Source of the DNA: Halopolyspora algeriensis | GTDB lineage: Bacteria; Actinomycetota; Actinomycetes; Mycobacteriales; Pseudonocardiaceae | Length of the DNA stretch: 64,000 bases | Assembly (NCBI RefSeq): GCF_003337235.1 | Contig: NZ_QPJC01000007.1 | Coordinates: 180,051 to 244,050, forward strand | Direction: 5' to 3' | Shown: one piece after another, positions 38,548 to 46,183 of the stretch | Numbering within the stretch: position 1 is the stretch's first letter | Layout of the letters: the number at the start of each line of letters is the position of its first letter | Notes under the pieces: generated by a model | Seen by the model: the letters and a program-made list of their open reading frames with translations, nothing else | Database searches by the model: none | What the model was told of the DNA's origin: nothing | Made by a program: the position numbers and the translations under genes

Positions 38548-39750
38548 TCAGCCGGATTCCGGCGGGCTCGCTCCGGGGAGTTCGCCGGTGCGCAGGAAGG
38601 TTTCGGCCACGGCGTGCAGCTTGCGGTTGTTGTCCTGCGAGACCCGCTTGAGCACGGCAAAAGCCTGATCGTCGGAGAGTCGGTAGCGCTCCATGAGGAT
38701 GCCCAGGGCCTTGCCGATCTCCTCGCGAGTGGCGATGGCGGTGCGCAGTTGCTCGTCGGTGCGCGCGCTGGCCAGGGCCACCGCCGCGTGCGAGGCCAGC
38801 ACCCAGCCCAGACGCTCGGTCCGCGCGTCGAAGGCGTTGCGCCGGTGGCCGTACAGGTCCAGGGCTCCGAAGACCTCCTCGTCGCGGTAGAGCTGAAAAC
38901 CCAGCATGCTGCCGATACCGAGTTCGCGAGCCCGCGGCATGTAGCACGGCCAGCGGGTCTCGGTGGCGGTGTCGTCGCTGCGATAAACCCGATTGCGCCA
39001 AGGCGTGGTATCCAGGGCGGCATCGAAGCACGGCCCCTCCTGCAGCCGGGCCTGGGCCTGGTCGGACTCGTGGACGAGCCGACTGGAGGCCGCCGCAGTG
39101 CCGACCTTTTGTTTGCGATGCAGCAGCAGAATGCCCGCATCGTCGCAGCCGTCGAGGTGCTGCACGGCCAATTTCACGACCTGCTCCAGCACGGCCTGTT
39201 CCGAGGGCTGCGCGGCCAGCTCCCGAGCGATGTCGGCGAAGACCTCCACATCCGTGTCGTCGGCGGCCATGGCTGCTGCTTCCTCTCCGTCGTACTGCCA
39301 CCTCCGAGCATGTTCCGGAGCGGGCTCGGCCCGGTCCGGGGTTTGCGGATCCGCGTTCAGGGCGTCGGCAACAGTGCTGTACCAGGACAGCACAGCATCC
39401 AATTTGGCGATGCGCAGCGCACGGGCCACTCCGTGATCGTCGGCCACCAGCCGCAGTTCGAGTCCGCGGTCCTGGGCACGCAGGTGTGTTTGGGTCAGCA
39501 GTTGCAGGCCGGGCACACCGAGGAATTCCACTGCGGACAGATCGACCACCACCACCCGCACCGACGCCAGCAGGCGAGGGGCGAGAACCTCCTCGAAGTG
39601 GGCCACGGTGGCCTCGTCGATCTCACCGGAGGCGGCGATCATCACCGCATCAGCCCGCGGGTGCGTCACCTGCAGCCCCAGCGTGGCTCCGGCCACCTCG
39701 AGATCGTCCGGTCCCGATACGTCCTCGGGCGAGGGCTCGCGGATGCTCAT
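38548..39750 (-). CDS. STAS-GAF-ANTAR fusion, transcription antitermination regulator
   Basis: 400 residues: a STAS domain (residues 20-130, VVVVDLSAVEFLGVPGLQLL), a GAF domain (about 180-320) and a C-terminal ANTAR domain. The ANTAR part has IATREEIGKALGILMERYRL, SDDQAFAVLKRVSQDNNRKL and HAVAETFLRTG. ANTAR domains bind paired hairpins in mRNA and prevent termination. ATG 39750 has GGGAGG about 10 nt upstream. A STAS module on a GAF-ANTAR protein suggests input from a partner-switching kinase. Confidence 0.87.
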   Translation of the reverse strand: MSIREPSPEDVSGPDDLEVAGATLGLQVTHPRADAVMIAASGEIDEATVAHFEEVLAPRLLASVRVVVVDLSAVEFLGVPGLQLLTQTHLRAQDRGLELRLVADDHGVARALRIAKLDAVLSWYSTVADALNADPQTPDRAEPAPEHARRWQYDGEEAAAMAADDTDVEVFADIARELAAQPSEQAVLEQVVKLAVQHLDGCDDAGILLLHRKQKVGTAAASSRLVHESDQAQARLQEGPCFDAALDTTPWRNRVYRSDDTATETRWPCYMPRARELGIGSMLGFQLYRDEEVFGALDLYGHRRNAFDARTERLGWVLASHAAVALASARTDEQLRTAIATREEIGKALGILMERYRLSDDQAFAVLKRVSQDNNRKLHAVAETFLRTGELPGASPPESG

Positions 39751-40253
39751 CAGGCCTGTGCCTCCCTTGTCTCTCCGCCGGGAGCAGGCCTTGGCAGCAA
39801 CCGTCACCCCCGGGCAACACACACGGACGTGCGTCGGGCACGTTCCTGCCCAGAAGGCGGATCACGGGCATCTCCTCGGCGGGACGCACGTGATCCCCGG
39901 CTGGCTGCTCAACCACGGTCGAAATTACCTCAGGCAGTAAGAACTCGTCGCAGCCATGGCAACGTGACGCAAGAAGCAAGCCGCACCCGGATTCTCCTCC
40001 TGGAAGGCGATCTCCCACCGGCCAGGATGCACACGGACAAGGTCCAGGGCCGCCTCGTGGCCGACGCGCTGCCTGCGCAGCGCACGAACGACGAAGGACT
40101 CCCCTGGGAGAAGTCCGGTTCCACGTCGCCCCGCCCGGGGCAGCGGGCTCTTCCCGGGGACGTCGTCGGCCATCAGCCGGCGGTCCGAGCGCCCTTCACC
40201 GCGGCGAGGAATTTTCTATGCTCGCCGCGGTAGACATGCCATCGCGGTCCTGT
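39751..40253. other. Upstream region with an 11-bp inverted repeat
   Basis: About 500 bp with no convincing gene. Open frames exist on both strands (for example minus 40173-39925, 82 residues) but show no recognisable domain. At 40198-40231 ACCGCGGCGAG and its exact complement flank 12 nt; this may be an operator or a terminator hairpin just upstream of the leader that follows. Confidence 0.35.
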
Positions 40254-40551
40254 TAGAGTTTCTGCCATCAGAGGAGAGAACACACAGCGCCATCAGCGAC
40301 GAATCGGCGCCGCGAGTGAACAAGTGCAGCAGTCCCCCGGGCGGGGGCCACAGGGTCCCCGCCCGGGCTACGAGGAAAAGTTCGTGATCGCACCCGAGCG
40401 AGAAGGGGGGTCGTCGGTTCGTCAGGACGAGCGCCGTACCCGCCTCCCTCAGGCGGAAGTGCGGCCCGCAGTGCAGTGAGCAAGAACCCCTCGCAGCCCC
40501 CGGTGCACCGCTGGTGCGCCGGGGGCCTTTTCGAGGGGCAGGGAGCATCCG
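40254..40551 (+). ncRNA. Structured leader ending in a nested terminator hairpin
   Basis: A -10-like TAGAGT lies at 40254-40259. The predicted RNA holds a perfect 11-bp stem (40336-40346 with 40357-40367). Then comes a compound hairpin at 40487-40538: outer stem CCCCTCG/CGAGGGG, inner stems CCCCCGG/CCGGGGG and ACC/GGT. CCTTTT sits between the inner and outer stems. The MerR ribosome-binding site follows within 10 nt. This looks like an attenuator or riboregulator; no known riboswitch class was recognised. Confidence 0.5.
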
Positions 40552-40863
40552 ATGAACCGGCAACGTCCTGGTGCTGATGAGAAGTTCGACGACCCTGACT
40601 ATCCCGCCTACACCATGGGCCGGGCCGCGGAGATGCTGGAGGTCAGCCAGCCGTTCCTGCGGTCGCTGGAGGAAGCGGGGCTGATCACCCCGCAGCGTTC
40701 GGCCGGTGGGCACCGCCGCTACTCCCGTGCCCAGCTCCGGCAGGCCTCCCGCGCCCGCGAGCTCGTCGATCAGGGCACCCCGGTGGCCGCGGCCTGCCGC
40801 ATCATCAGCCTCGAAGACCAACTCGCCGAACACACCGACACCGGCTCCGATACGTCCGGCTGA
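40552..40863 (+). CDS. Small MerR-family DNA-binding protein, copy 1
   Basis: 103 residues, mainly a MerR winged HTH: YTMGRAAEMLEVSQPFLRSL, ITPQRSAGGHRRYSRAQLR. A short helical tail lacks an effector domain. ATG 40552 follows GGCAGGGAG. It resembles the gene at 42502 (shared YPAYTMGRAA) and the HspR-like group. The preceding leader suggests control by premature termination. Confidence 0.82.
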   Translation: MNRQRPGADEKFDDPDYPAYTMGRAAEMLEVSQPFLRSLEEAGLITPQRSAGGHRRYSRAQLRQASRARELVDQGTPVAAACRIISLEDQLAEHTDTGSDTSG

Positions 40864-40898
40864 GGTCGCCGGCGTGGACGCCACGCTTCCGGAGTGTG

Positions 40899-41076
40899 TA
40901 GGGTGCGTGATGGTCGTCGTATTTCTGAGTTCGTGTTTGTGCACGCTCGCAGGAGTTTGATGCGAGCGCGCTGCTGTCTTTGGTTGATGCTGGAGTAGCC
41001 GGGCGTTCGAGATCCCCGGCCCGGGCCTTCACACGGTGTGGACGCCCGTCATACCCAGCTCCCGAAGGAGACAGAC
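40899..41076 (+). promoter_or_regulatory. Long 5' leader and promoter of csp copy 2
   Basis: The -10 TAGGGT lies at 40899-40904; the leader is about 166 nt. It aligns with the copy 1 leader along its whole length, including TTCGTGTTTGTGCACGCTCG and the final GAAGGAGACAGACATG. Confidence 0.65.
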
Positions 41077-41277
41077 ATGGCACAGGGAACCGTGAAGTGG
41101 TTCAGCGCCGAGAAGGGCTTCGGCTTCATCACCCCCAATGAGGGCGGTCCGGACGTGTTCGTGCACTACTCGGCCATCGACGCCAGTGGCTTCCGCAGCC
41201 TCGAGGAGGACCAGCAGGTGACCTACGAGGTCACCCAGGGCCCCAAGGGACCGCAGGCCAGCACCGTCCAGGTCTGA
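41077..41277 (+). CDS. csp: Cold-shock protein (CspA family), copy 2
   Basis: 66-residue RNA chaperone; starts [16 protein letters not shown]1 KGFGFITP and RNP2 [15 protein letters not shown] lies upstream of ATG 41077. Near-identical to copy 1 but on the other strand, 8.4 kb away. Confidence 0.97.
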   Translation: MAQGTVKWFSAEKGFGFITPNEGGPDVFVHYSAIDASGFRSLEEDQQVTYEVTQGPKGPQASTVQV

Positions 41278-41298
41278 AAGCCCGCATCTCTGGCGTTT

Positions 41299-41328
41299 GC
41301 CGGCTGCCCGCCCGGGTGGGCAGCCGGC
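41299..41328. terminator. csp copy 2 terminator
   Basis: An 11-bp perfect inverted repeat (GCCGGCTGCCC and its complement), loop 8 nt, starting 22 bp after the csp stop. Confidence 0.85.
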
Positions 41329-41389
41329 GGCGCTTTCGGGCACATACCACCCCACACTCCCCCGAGCCGATCAACCGTCCCCCGCGCCC

Positions 41390-41674
41390 ACGCGCCGGAC
41401 GGGATCGAGCACGGGAGCAGGAAGGAACCTCATCACCACCTCCACCCCCCTGCGCCATCCGCGCAGCAGCACGCCGGCCACCGACCGGGAACCCCGCAAG
41501 CACGTTGCCCGCCGGGCATCGACCGCCGACGGCCACACCCACGCTGCAGGCACCGTCAGCCCGGTCCAGTTCATCGAACCCGAACACGCCCGGGACCTGC
41601 CCGAGCAGCACCACCCGGTCGCCGATCGAAGCGACGCCGGGATGCGCCGGTTGCGCACTCCCTTCGCCGCGTGA
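41390..41674 (+). CDS. Uncharacterised small ORF downstream of csp copy 2
   Basis: Homologous to the ORF at 32146-32412. The frame is open from TTG 41297 (inside the terminator) to 41674. At the position matching the copy 1 ATG there is ACG (41390), so either a noncanonical start is used or this copy is not translated. GGAAGG lies 6 nt before an ATC codon at GRNLITT. Third codon positions are nearly all G or C. Function unknown. Confidence 0.35.
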   Translation, partial: TRRTGSSTGAGRNLITTSTPLRHPRSSTPATDREPRKHVARRASTADGHTHAAGTVSPVQFIEPEHARDLPEQHHPVADRSDAGMRRLRTPFAA

Positions 41675-41757
41675 GCGGCCACCGCCCACTCCCTCCTGGA
41701 GAGACTCGGGACTGCCGAAGCGGGCCGGAAGCCGCCGAATAGCGGGGAATCGACTGG

Positions 41758-42174
41758 TCACTGACCGAGGGACCAGCTCGTCATCTCCAGAACGGCCCAC
41801 ATCCGCTGCTGGTGTTCGTCGCTTTCCACGCCCCACGAGTGCGTCAAGTCTTCCAGCATCAGCCGACCGAGCCCACCGGAGATCAGCAGTGGACCGAGGG
41901 AGGCGATCTGCCTGCTCGGCTGCGTGGCGATGATCTCCAGCTCGAGCCTTCCCTCGCTGTTGAAGCCGAGCCACACGTGGCGGGGCGTGCGTCCGCTGCG
42001 GATCGCATCGGTGAACAAGTTGTCCAGGACCAGCAAGGCATCCAGCACGGTGCTGTCCGAGTAGCCCCTCAGCCAGGTGCGACTCACCGTGCGCACCAAG
42101 GACAACTCCTCGACCGGGTCGCACACCGACAGCGACATCGACCGCCTTCTTGATGAAGACGCCCCCTCTTCCAT
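41758..42174 (-). CDS. RsbW-like ATP-binding protein with altered N box
   Basis: 138 residues with a GHKL-like fold: RTVSRTWLRGY, LLVLDNLFTDAIRSG, LGFNSEGRLELEI and SGGLGRLMLEDLTHSWGV. Against the usual ELVTNA(x)xH box, Glu is replaced by Asn and the Asn by Asp, and the His is lost, so kinase activity is doubtful. ATG 42174 has GAGGAGG 8 nt upstream; ATG 42138 is an alternative. It may be a regulatory, non-catalytic anti-sigma-like protein. Confidence 0.65.
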   Translation of the reverse strand: MEEGASSSRRRSMSLSVCDPVEELSLVRTVSRTWLRGYSDSTVLDALLVLDNLFTDAIRSGRTPRHVWLGFNSEGRLELEIIATQPSRQIASLGPLLISGGLGRLMLEDLTHSWGVESDEHQQRMWAVLEMTSWSLGQ

Positions 42175-42501
42175 GTGCTGAGCCTCCTCGATCGGCTACG
42201 GCCGGCGGATTCGCCGGCTCACCCGGGCGGGCGTCACCGTATTCCCTCCGTCCGGGCCCGGTGTTCTCGCCAGTCGGCCACGGGAAAGCCGACAGAGAGC
42301 GCTTCTCGCGGCCCTTCCGTGTGATGGGCCCATCGCACAATGGGCGCCACACACGACAACTCAGCACTTTTAACACTGTTCGCTGCAGTGGTGTTCATCG
42401 GGGGCGGATCGTCAGGCCGCTGCGGCGTCGGCGGCCTGCGTGGCATCGTCGCAGCGGCCTCGAGTCGAACGGCGAGGGGCGAAGCGCCACGATTTCTCGA
42501 A
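42175..42501. other. Gene-free stretch between HATPase and MerR copy 2
   Basis: About 330 bp containing the promoter region of the HATPase gene and sequence downstream of the MerR gene. No ORF, repeat or RNA element recognised. Confidence 0.4.
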
Positions 42502-42861
42502 TCAGCCGCGGGGCCGGTCCGCGCCGTTCTGCCGGGCGCGGTCCTCGAGTTGGCGCAGGCGCTGCCGGGTGTCGTGCAGCTCGGATTCCAGGCGGGCCAG
42601 GCGGCACACCGCCACCAGCAGGCTCATGCCCTCTTCGTCGAGAAGTTCGCGCACGCGGGCGGCCAGGACGAGTTCGCTGCGGCTGTAGCGGCGATGTCCT
42701 CCGTGCGAGCGGTTCGGGTCCAACAGCCCCGCAGGGCCGAGGCTGCGCAGGAAGTCGGGGGTGACGCCGAGCATGTCGGCGGCCCGTCCCATGGTGTAGG
42801 CCGGGTAGTCGGCGTCGTCGAACGCCTCCTGAGCCCGATCGGTGGGGTAGCGCTCGCTCAT
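42502..42861 (-). CDS. MerR-family regulator, copy 2 (HspR-like)
   Basis: 119 residues: MerR HTH YPAYTMGRAADMLGVTPDFL, LDPNRSHGGHRRYSRSEL, and a C-terminal coiled coil (LARLESELHDTRQRLRQLED). ATG 42861 has GGGAG upstream. It lies downstream of hsp20 on the same strand, separated by a hairpin. HspR-type MerR proteins repress heat-shock genes, so control of hsp20 is plausible, although no HAIR operator was found. Confidence 0.83.
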   Translation of the reverse strand: MSERYPTDRAQEAFDDADYPAYTMGRAADMLGVTPDFLRSLGPAGLLDPNRSHGGHRRYSRSELVLAARVRELLDEEGMSLLVAVCRLARLESELHDTRQRLRQLEDRARQNGADRPRG

Positions 42862-42894
42862 CCACGTCTCCCGGGAATTGTCGCGCCCCGGCAA

Positions 42895-42943
42895 GCACTC
42901 TGCCCGGACCCTCGGCAGTACCGCCAGGACCCGGGCAGAGTGC
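42895..42943. terminator. Hairpin between hsp20 and MerR copy 2
   Basis: A perfect 13-bp inverted repeat (GCACTCTGCCCGG and complement) with a 23-nt loop, 12 bp after the hsp20 stop. It may partly terminate transcription, lowering MerR expression relative to Hsp20. Confidence 0.75.
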
Positions 42944-42955
42944 GGGAGGGCGCGA

Positions 42956-43399
42956 TCAGCTCTTACCTTCGATGACCCGCCGGCCACCACCGTGACCGAC
43001 CTTGATCTGGCGAGGCTTGGCGCGCTCGGCCACCGGCAGCGTCACCCGCAGCACTCCGTCGGTGTAGTCGGCACTGATGTTGTCCACATCCAGCCCGTCA
43101 CCGAGCGACAGTTGGCGGGAGAACGTACCCCGAGGACGTTCGGCGGTCACGTAGCTGACCTCGGCCTCGTTCTCGCTGCCGGGGCGGCTCTTGCGCTCGG
43201 CGCGCACGGTCAGCGTGTTGTTCTCCGCGCGGACCTCCAGCGAATCGGGGTCGATGCCGGGCAGGTCGAACTCGGCGACGTAGTCCTCCCCGACTCGGTA
43301 GGCGTCCATGGCCATCCCCTGGGGTACGCGGCTTGAGCCGAACACCTCGGTGGTCAGCCGGTTGAGATCCCGAAACAGCGGGTCGAATGCCATGGTCAT
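42956..43399 (-). CDS. hsp20: Small heat-shock protein (Hsp20/alpha-crystallin)
   Basis: ATP-independent holdase, 147 residues. Alpha-crystallin domain: YVAEFDLPGIDPDSLEVRAE, NTLTVRAERK, RGTFSRQLSLGDGLDVDNI and the DGVLRVTLPVAE signature. The C-terminal motif is I-x-V (RQIKVGHGG). ATG 43399 with AAGGAGC 8 nt upstream. A strong promoter lies about 190 bp upstream (see next entry). Confidence 0.95.
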   Translation of the reverse strand: MTMAFDPLFRDLNRLTTEVFGSSRVPQGMAMDAYRVGEDYVAEFDLPGIDPDSLEVRAENNTLTVRAERKSRPGSENEAEVSYVTAERPRGTFSRQLSLGDGLDVDNISADYTDGVLRVTLPVAERAKPRQIKVGHGGGRRVIEGKS

Positions 43400-43586
43400 G
43401 GGACAGCTCCTTTCCAGCTCACAGGTGAAAACGCTCAATGCATCAACAACGCAGTGGCATCGGGGCGATGCGCGGCACGGGCGGGGTGTCCTGCTGCCGT
43501 CCCGCACGTCACCAACCTCGAGTGGCCGGTGAGAGTGCGCGCCACCTCCTCTCCGTCGAACCCTTCTTCCGTTCTCTGTAATCAGA

Positions 43587-43615
43587 ATTCTAGAGTCACG
43601 GTTCCAGCTTTGCAA
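43587..43615 (-). promoter_or_regulatory. Vegetative promoter of hsp20
   Basis: On the minus strand TTGCAA (43615-43610), a 17-bp spacer and TAGAAT (43592-43587) form a near-ideal sigma-70-type promoter. The leader to the hsp20 ATG would be about 180 nt. Confidence 0.7.
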
Positions 43616-43711
43616 GGGTGCACAACCAGGGAAAATAACTTCACTGCTCAAACGAAGGTGGTATGGCGGCGAGCAGGAGGGGAGTCGGCGTGCGCGCGAG
43701 GGCGAGTGTCG

Positions 43712-43825
43712 CTCTCCCGGTCGCTCGGGCCCGGAGAGCGAGGCGATCGCCGTCAGGAGGCTCGGCTTCGCGCGGCCTGCCCAGCTCGATCAGGCAGCGC
43801 CCCGCCATGACGTCCTTCGTCTTGG
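43712..43825 (-). pseudogene. Remnant of a TPR regulator gene
   Basis: Bases 43761-43814 match 45488-45541 inside the TPR gene at 50 of 54 positions. The translation keeps AGRCLIELGRPREAEP. Weaker similarity extends leftwards for some 50 bp. The rest of the gene is missing. Confidence 0.65.
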
Positions 43826-43889
43826 CTGAGGTTGAGAAGACCGGTTGAGTTGACTTTCACGCGCAGTACTCACAGGCCGATCATCCGGT

Positions 43890-44252
43890 TCAGCCCTGGT
43901 TGTCGAGTCGGCTCCACGACCGTGTTGTCGGGTCCCAGGATTCCACCGCGTCGCCCCGCAGTAGAGGTGTGAGGAATCTGTCGGCGAGTTCGGCAGCAGC
44001 ATCCCTCGACCGGTGCAGCAGATCCAGGTCACGGGAATGCCGTGCTTGGCTGTACCGGACCAGCAGGGCAAGCCCGCCCTTGAGCAGCCACCCGTGCGGG
44101 TCATGGGTGAACACGCGCGCGAGCAGGCGCTCCAGATACCAGCGGCGTTGGATCTCGCCGCCGTCCACGTTGATCGCCTTGCCGTGTCGCCTCGCACGCG
44201 TGCTCACTGCTTGGTGGAGCTGGACGGGGGTGTGGAACTGCGGAGGGGGCAC
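43890..44252 (-). CDS. abiEii: AbiEii/AbiGii nucleotidyltransferase toxin, short form
   Basis: 120 residues covering the N-terminal nucleotidyltransferase core: WYLERLLARVFTHDPHGWLL, KGGLALLVRYSQARHSRDLD with the GG and DLDL catalytic signatures. Typical AbiEii proteins are 230-300 residues; the C-terminal half is absent, so it may be inactive or a minimal form. The GTG at 44252 has GAGGTGA 4 nt upstream and lies 3 bp after abiEi, typical of the AbiE operon. Confidence 0.78.
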   Translation of the reverse strand: MPPPQFHTPVQLHQAVSTRARRHGKAINVDGGEIQRRWYLERLLARVFTHDPHGWLLKGGLALLVRYSQARHSRDLDLLHRSRDAAAELADRFLTPLLRGDAVESWDPTTRSWSRLDNQG

Positions 44253-44255
44253 GGA

Positions 44256-45203
44256 TCACCTCGGTGCTGCTCGGGCGGCACCCAGCAGTGCCCGCAGGGC
44301 TGTGGCCTGGTTTTCCGTCGGGAGCTGCCGGAATCGCCGAAGCAGCTCGACAATCTGGTCGCGGTGCGCGTTGCTCGCAGTTCGATGGGCGTGCCGTACG
44401 GGGGCCATGCGGGCCTCCGACAGATCCGGCACGACCGGCTTGTTCGCTCCGTGCCGATCCCGCTCGGCAGTCTTGGGCAGGGCCAGTGCGCGGCCGACTT
44501 CGGCGTTGACGTCCGGATAGGCCAGCAGGATCTCCGTCAGGGCCTGCTCCGTGGGCGACTCGTCACCGACCTGCTCCAGCAGGTAGTCCAGGAGGCCGCG
44601 ACCGCCGTCGGCGGGCAGCCCGTAACGGCGGCTGTACGGGCTCACGCGGGCGACGAGACGATCGAGGTCGAGTCTGTCCTGATGCCAGGCGCGGTGAATC
44701 ACCGGGGCGATATGGCTGGAGTCGACGTGATCGTCGAGAAGATCGACCACGGTGCGTTCCACGGTGGTCACCGGCAGCCCGTCGGCCAGCGTGACATCGT
44801 CGTCAGTCAGATCACGAGGGCGCAGACGTACCGCGTCCCCGAGCGTGCGCCGTTTGGGGACGATCATCTCGATCTTGTCGGCGACCATGTCACCGAGGTC
44901 GTGCAGCAGTGCCGCCGTGCGATGTGACACCACTCCCCCGCCGGGGTCGAGTTTCGGCCGGTCCCAGCTCGGCACGGCCGAACGAAGCGCCAGCCACGCC
45001 GCCTTGATCTCGAGGTGGCTGGTCTCCTCGGCAACGGCCAGGGCGTAGACCCCGTGGCGCACACGCAGCAGCAGTCCCTGGTCGACCAGGCGCACCAGGG
45101 TCACGGTGCCAACCCCGACCTGCCGGGCCTGCGCCGTGGTGACCAACCCCCACTGCCCGGCGGTGTAGGCACCCAGCTCAGCCAGAGCCCGTACAGCCTT
45201 CAT
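44256..45203 (-). CDS. abiEi: AbiEi antitoxin (type IV toxin-antitoxin repressor)
   Basis: 315 residues. N-terminal winged HTH (LGAYTAGQWGLVTTAQARQ, LVRLVDQGLLLRVRHGVYAL) and the AbiEi C-terminal domain (VVSHRTAALLHDLGDMV, GLPVTTVERTVVDLLDD). It would repress the operon and counter AbiEii. ATG 45203 lies 7 nt after TAGTAT (45216-45211), so it is leaderless. Together the two genes form an abortive-infection module. Confidence 0.87.
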   Translation of the reverse strand: MKAVRALAELGAYTAGQWGLVTTAQARQVGVGTVTLVRLVDQGLLLRVRHGVYALAVAEETSHLEIKAAWLALRSAVPSWDRPKLDPGGGVVSHRTAALLHDLGDMVADKIEMIVPKRRTLGDAVRLRPRDLTDDDVTLADGLPVTTVERTVVDLLDDHVDSSHIAPVIHRAWHQDRLDLDRLVARVSPYSRRYGLPADGGRGLLDYLLEQVGDESPTEQALTEILLAYPDVNAEVGRALALPKTAERDRHGANKPVVPDLSEARMAPVRHAHRTASNAHRDQIVELLRRFRQLPTENQATALRALLGAARAAPR

Positions 45204-45210
45204 GCGGCAT

Positions 45211-45254
45211 ATACTACACTCTTTACACTGAAAACTACACTTGAGCGTAGTTTT
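45211..45254. promoter_or_regulatory. AbiE promoter and operator
   Basis: Minus-strand -10 TAGTAT (45216-45211). An inverted repeat AAAACTAC-N8-GTAGTTTT spans 45231-45254, in the -15 to -38 zone. AbiEi proteins are known to bind inverted repeats of about 23 bp in their promoters, so this is the likely autoregulatory site. The region is AT-rich compared with the surroundings. Confidence 0.7.
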
Positions 45255-45259
45255 TGGCG

Positions 45260-46174
45260 TTAATGCCTGTAGTCAAGGCCGGACAACAACCGTTCCACGG
45301 CTTCGAAGCGGGTGTCGCTGCGGGCGGACGGCATCTCGGCGCCATAGCGCCGAGCACCGTCGAGAACTTCGCGGGCGGCGTCGAGCTCTCCCGCCCGGGC
45401 GTAGGACTCCGCCAGCCAGGAGCGGTACAGCGCCACCTCGCGCGCGTGCTCGGGCGGGTAGCAGGCGATGGCCGCCGACAACAGGGGTTCGGCCTCGCGC
45501 GGCCTGCCCAGCTCGATCAGGCAACGCCCCGCCATGATGTCGATTTCGGCTCTGTCGAGCCAGTAGACCCATTCCGGCTCGTCCGCTCCCCGCCGCTCGT
45601 ACGAGTCGTCGACGGCGTCCAGGACTGTCCAGGTGGTCTCGGCGTCTCCCGCTTTCGCCGAGGCCCAGGCGAGCCGCTCCAGGAGCAGAGCACGAACCAC
45701 CGGGGTGGCTTCCGGCGCGCCCTGCACCGCCGTGCGCGCCAGCAGCGCGGCATCGGCAGGATTTCCGACATTGGCAATCTGGTAGCTCAGGCTCGACAGG
45801 AGCTGCGCGCCGAGCATTCTGTCTCCGGCTTCCTCGGCTGCTGCCACCCCGGACAGGTAGAGCCGCTGAGCCTGCCGATACCGGCCGGCATCACCGGCCA
45901 CCCACCCGGCAAGCTGGGACAACTCCCCGACGGCGGTGAACAATCGCTTGCCGACAGCCTCCGTGAAGCTCGCACAGCGCACCAGGCTTTCGGCCTCCAT
46001 CAACTCCTTGCCGATGATCGGAGACAGCTCCGCACTGCTCACCGTGTCGTCGAGGTGCCGCAGTTCCACCACTCGCGACTCCAGCTCAGCGGCCAGGCCG
46101 TGGCCGACCCGGCGCCCCGAGCGGGTCCGCATCCGTTGCCATCCCCGTTCCACTGATGCACCGCTCTCGAACAA
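45260..46174 (-). pseudogene. TPR-domain regulator lacking its N-terminal HTH
   Basis: 304 residues of TPR-type helical repeats (WLDRAEIDIMAGRCLIELGR, YRSWLAESYARAGELDAARE). Closely resembles the C-terminal three quarters of actinomycete XRE-TPR regulators, which start with a Cro/C1 HTH. Here the HTH is absent and the frame begins only 9 bp after the hsdS stop. I read it as a 5'-truncated gene, possibly still translated. A second fragment lies at 43712-43825. Confidence 0.65.
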
Positions 46175-46183
46175 TCCTGATGG

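Noticed and set aside
39925..40173. 82-residue minus-strand ORF
   Set aside because: No ribosome-binding site, domain or homology cue; the complementary strand is equally open.
40254..40551. Direct ANTAR target (two tandem hexaloop hairpins) in the MerR leader
   Set aside because: I could not find two adjacent stems with six-nucleotide loops having the conserved A and G; kept only as a hypothesis that ANTAR might act here.
43400..43700. HAIR operator (CTTGAGT-N7-ACTCAAG) of HspR
   Set aside because: No such inverted repeat upstream of hsp20.
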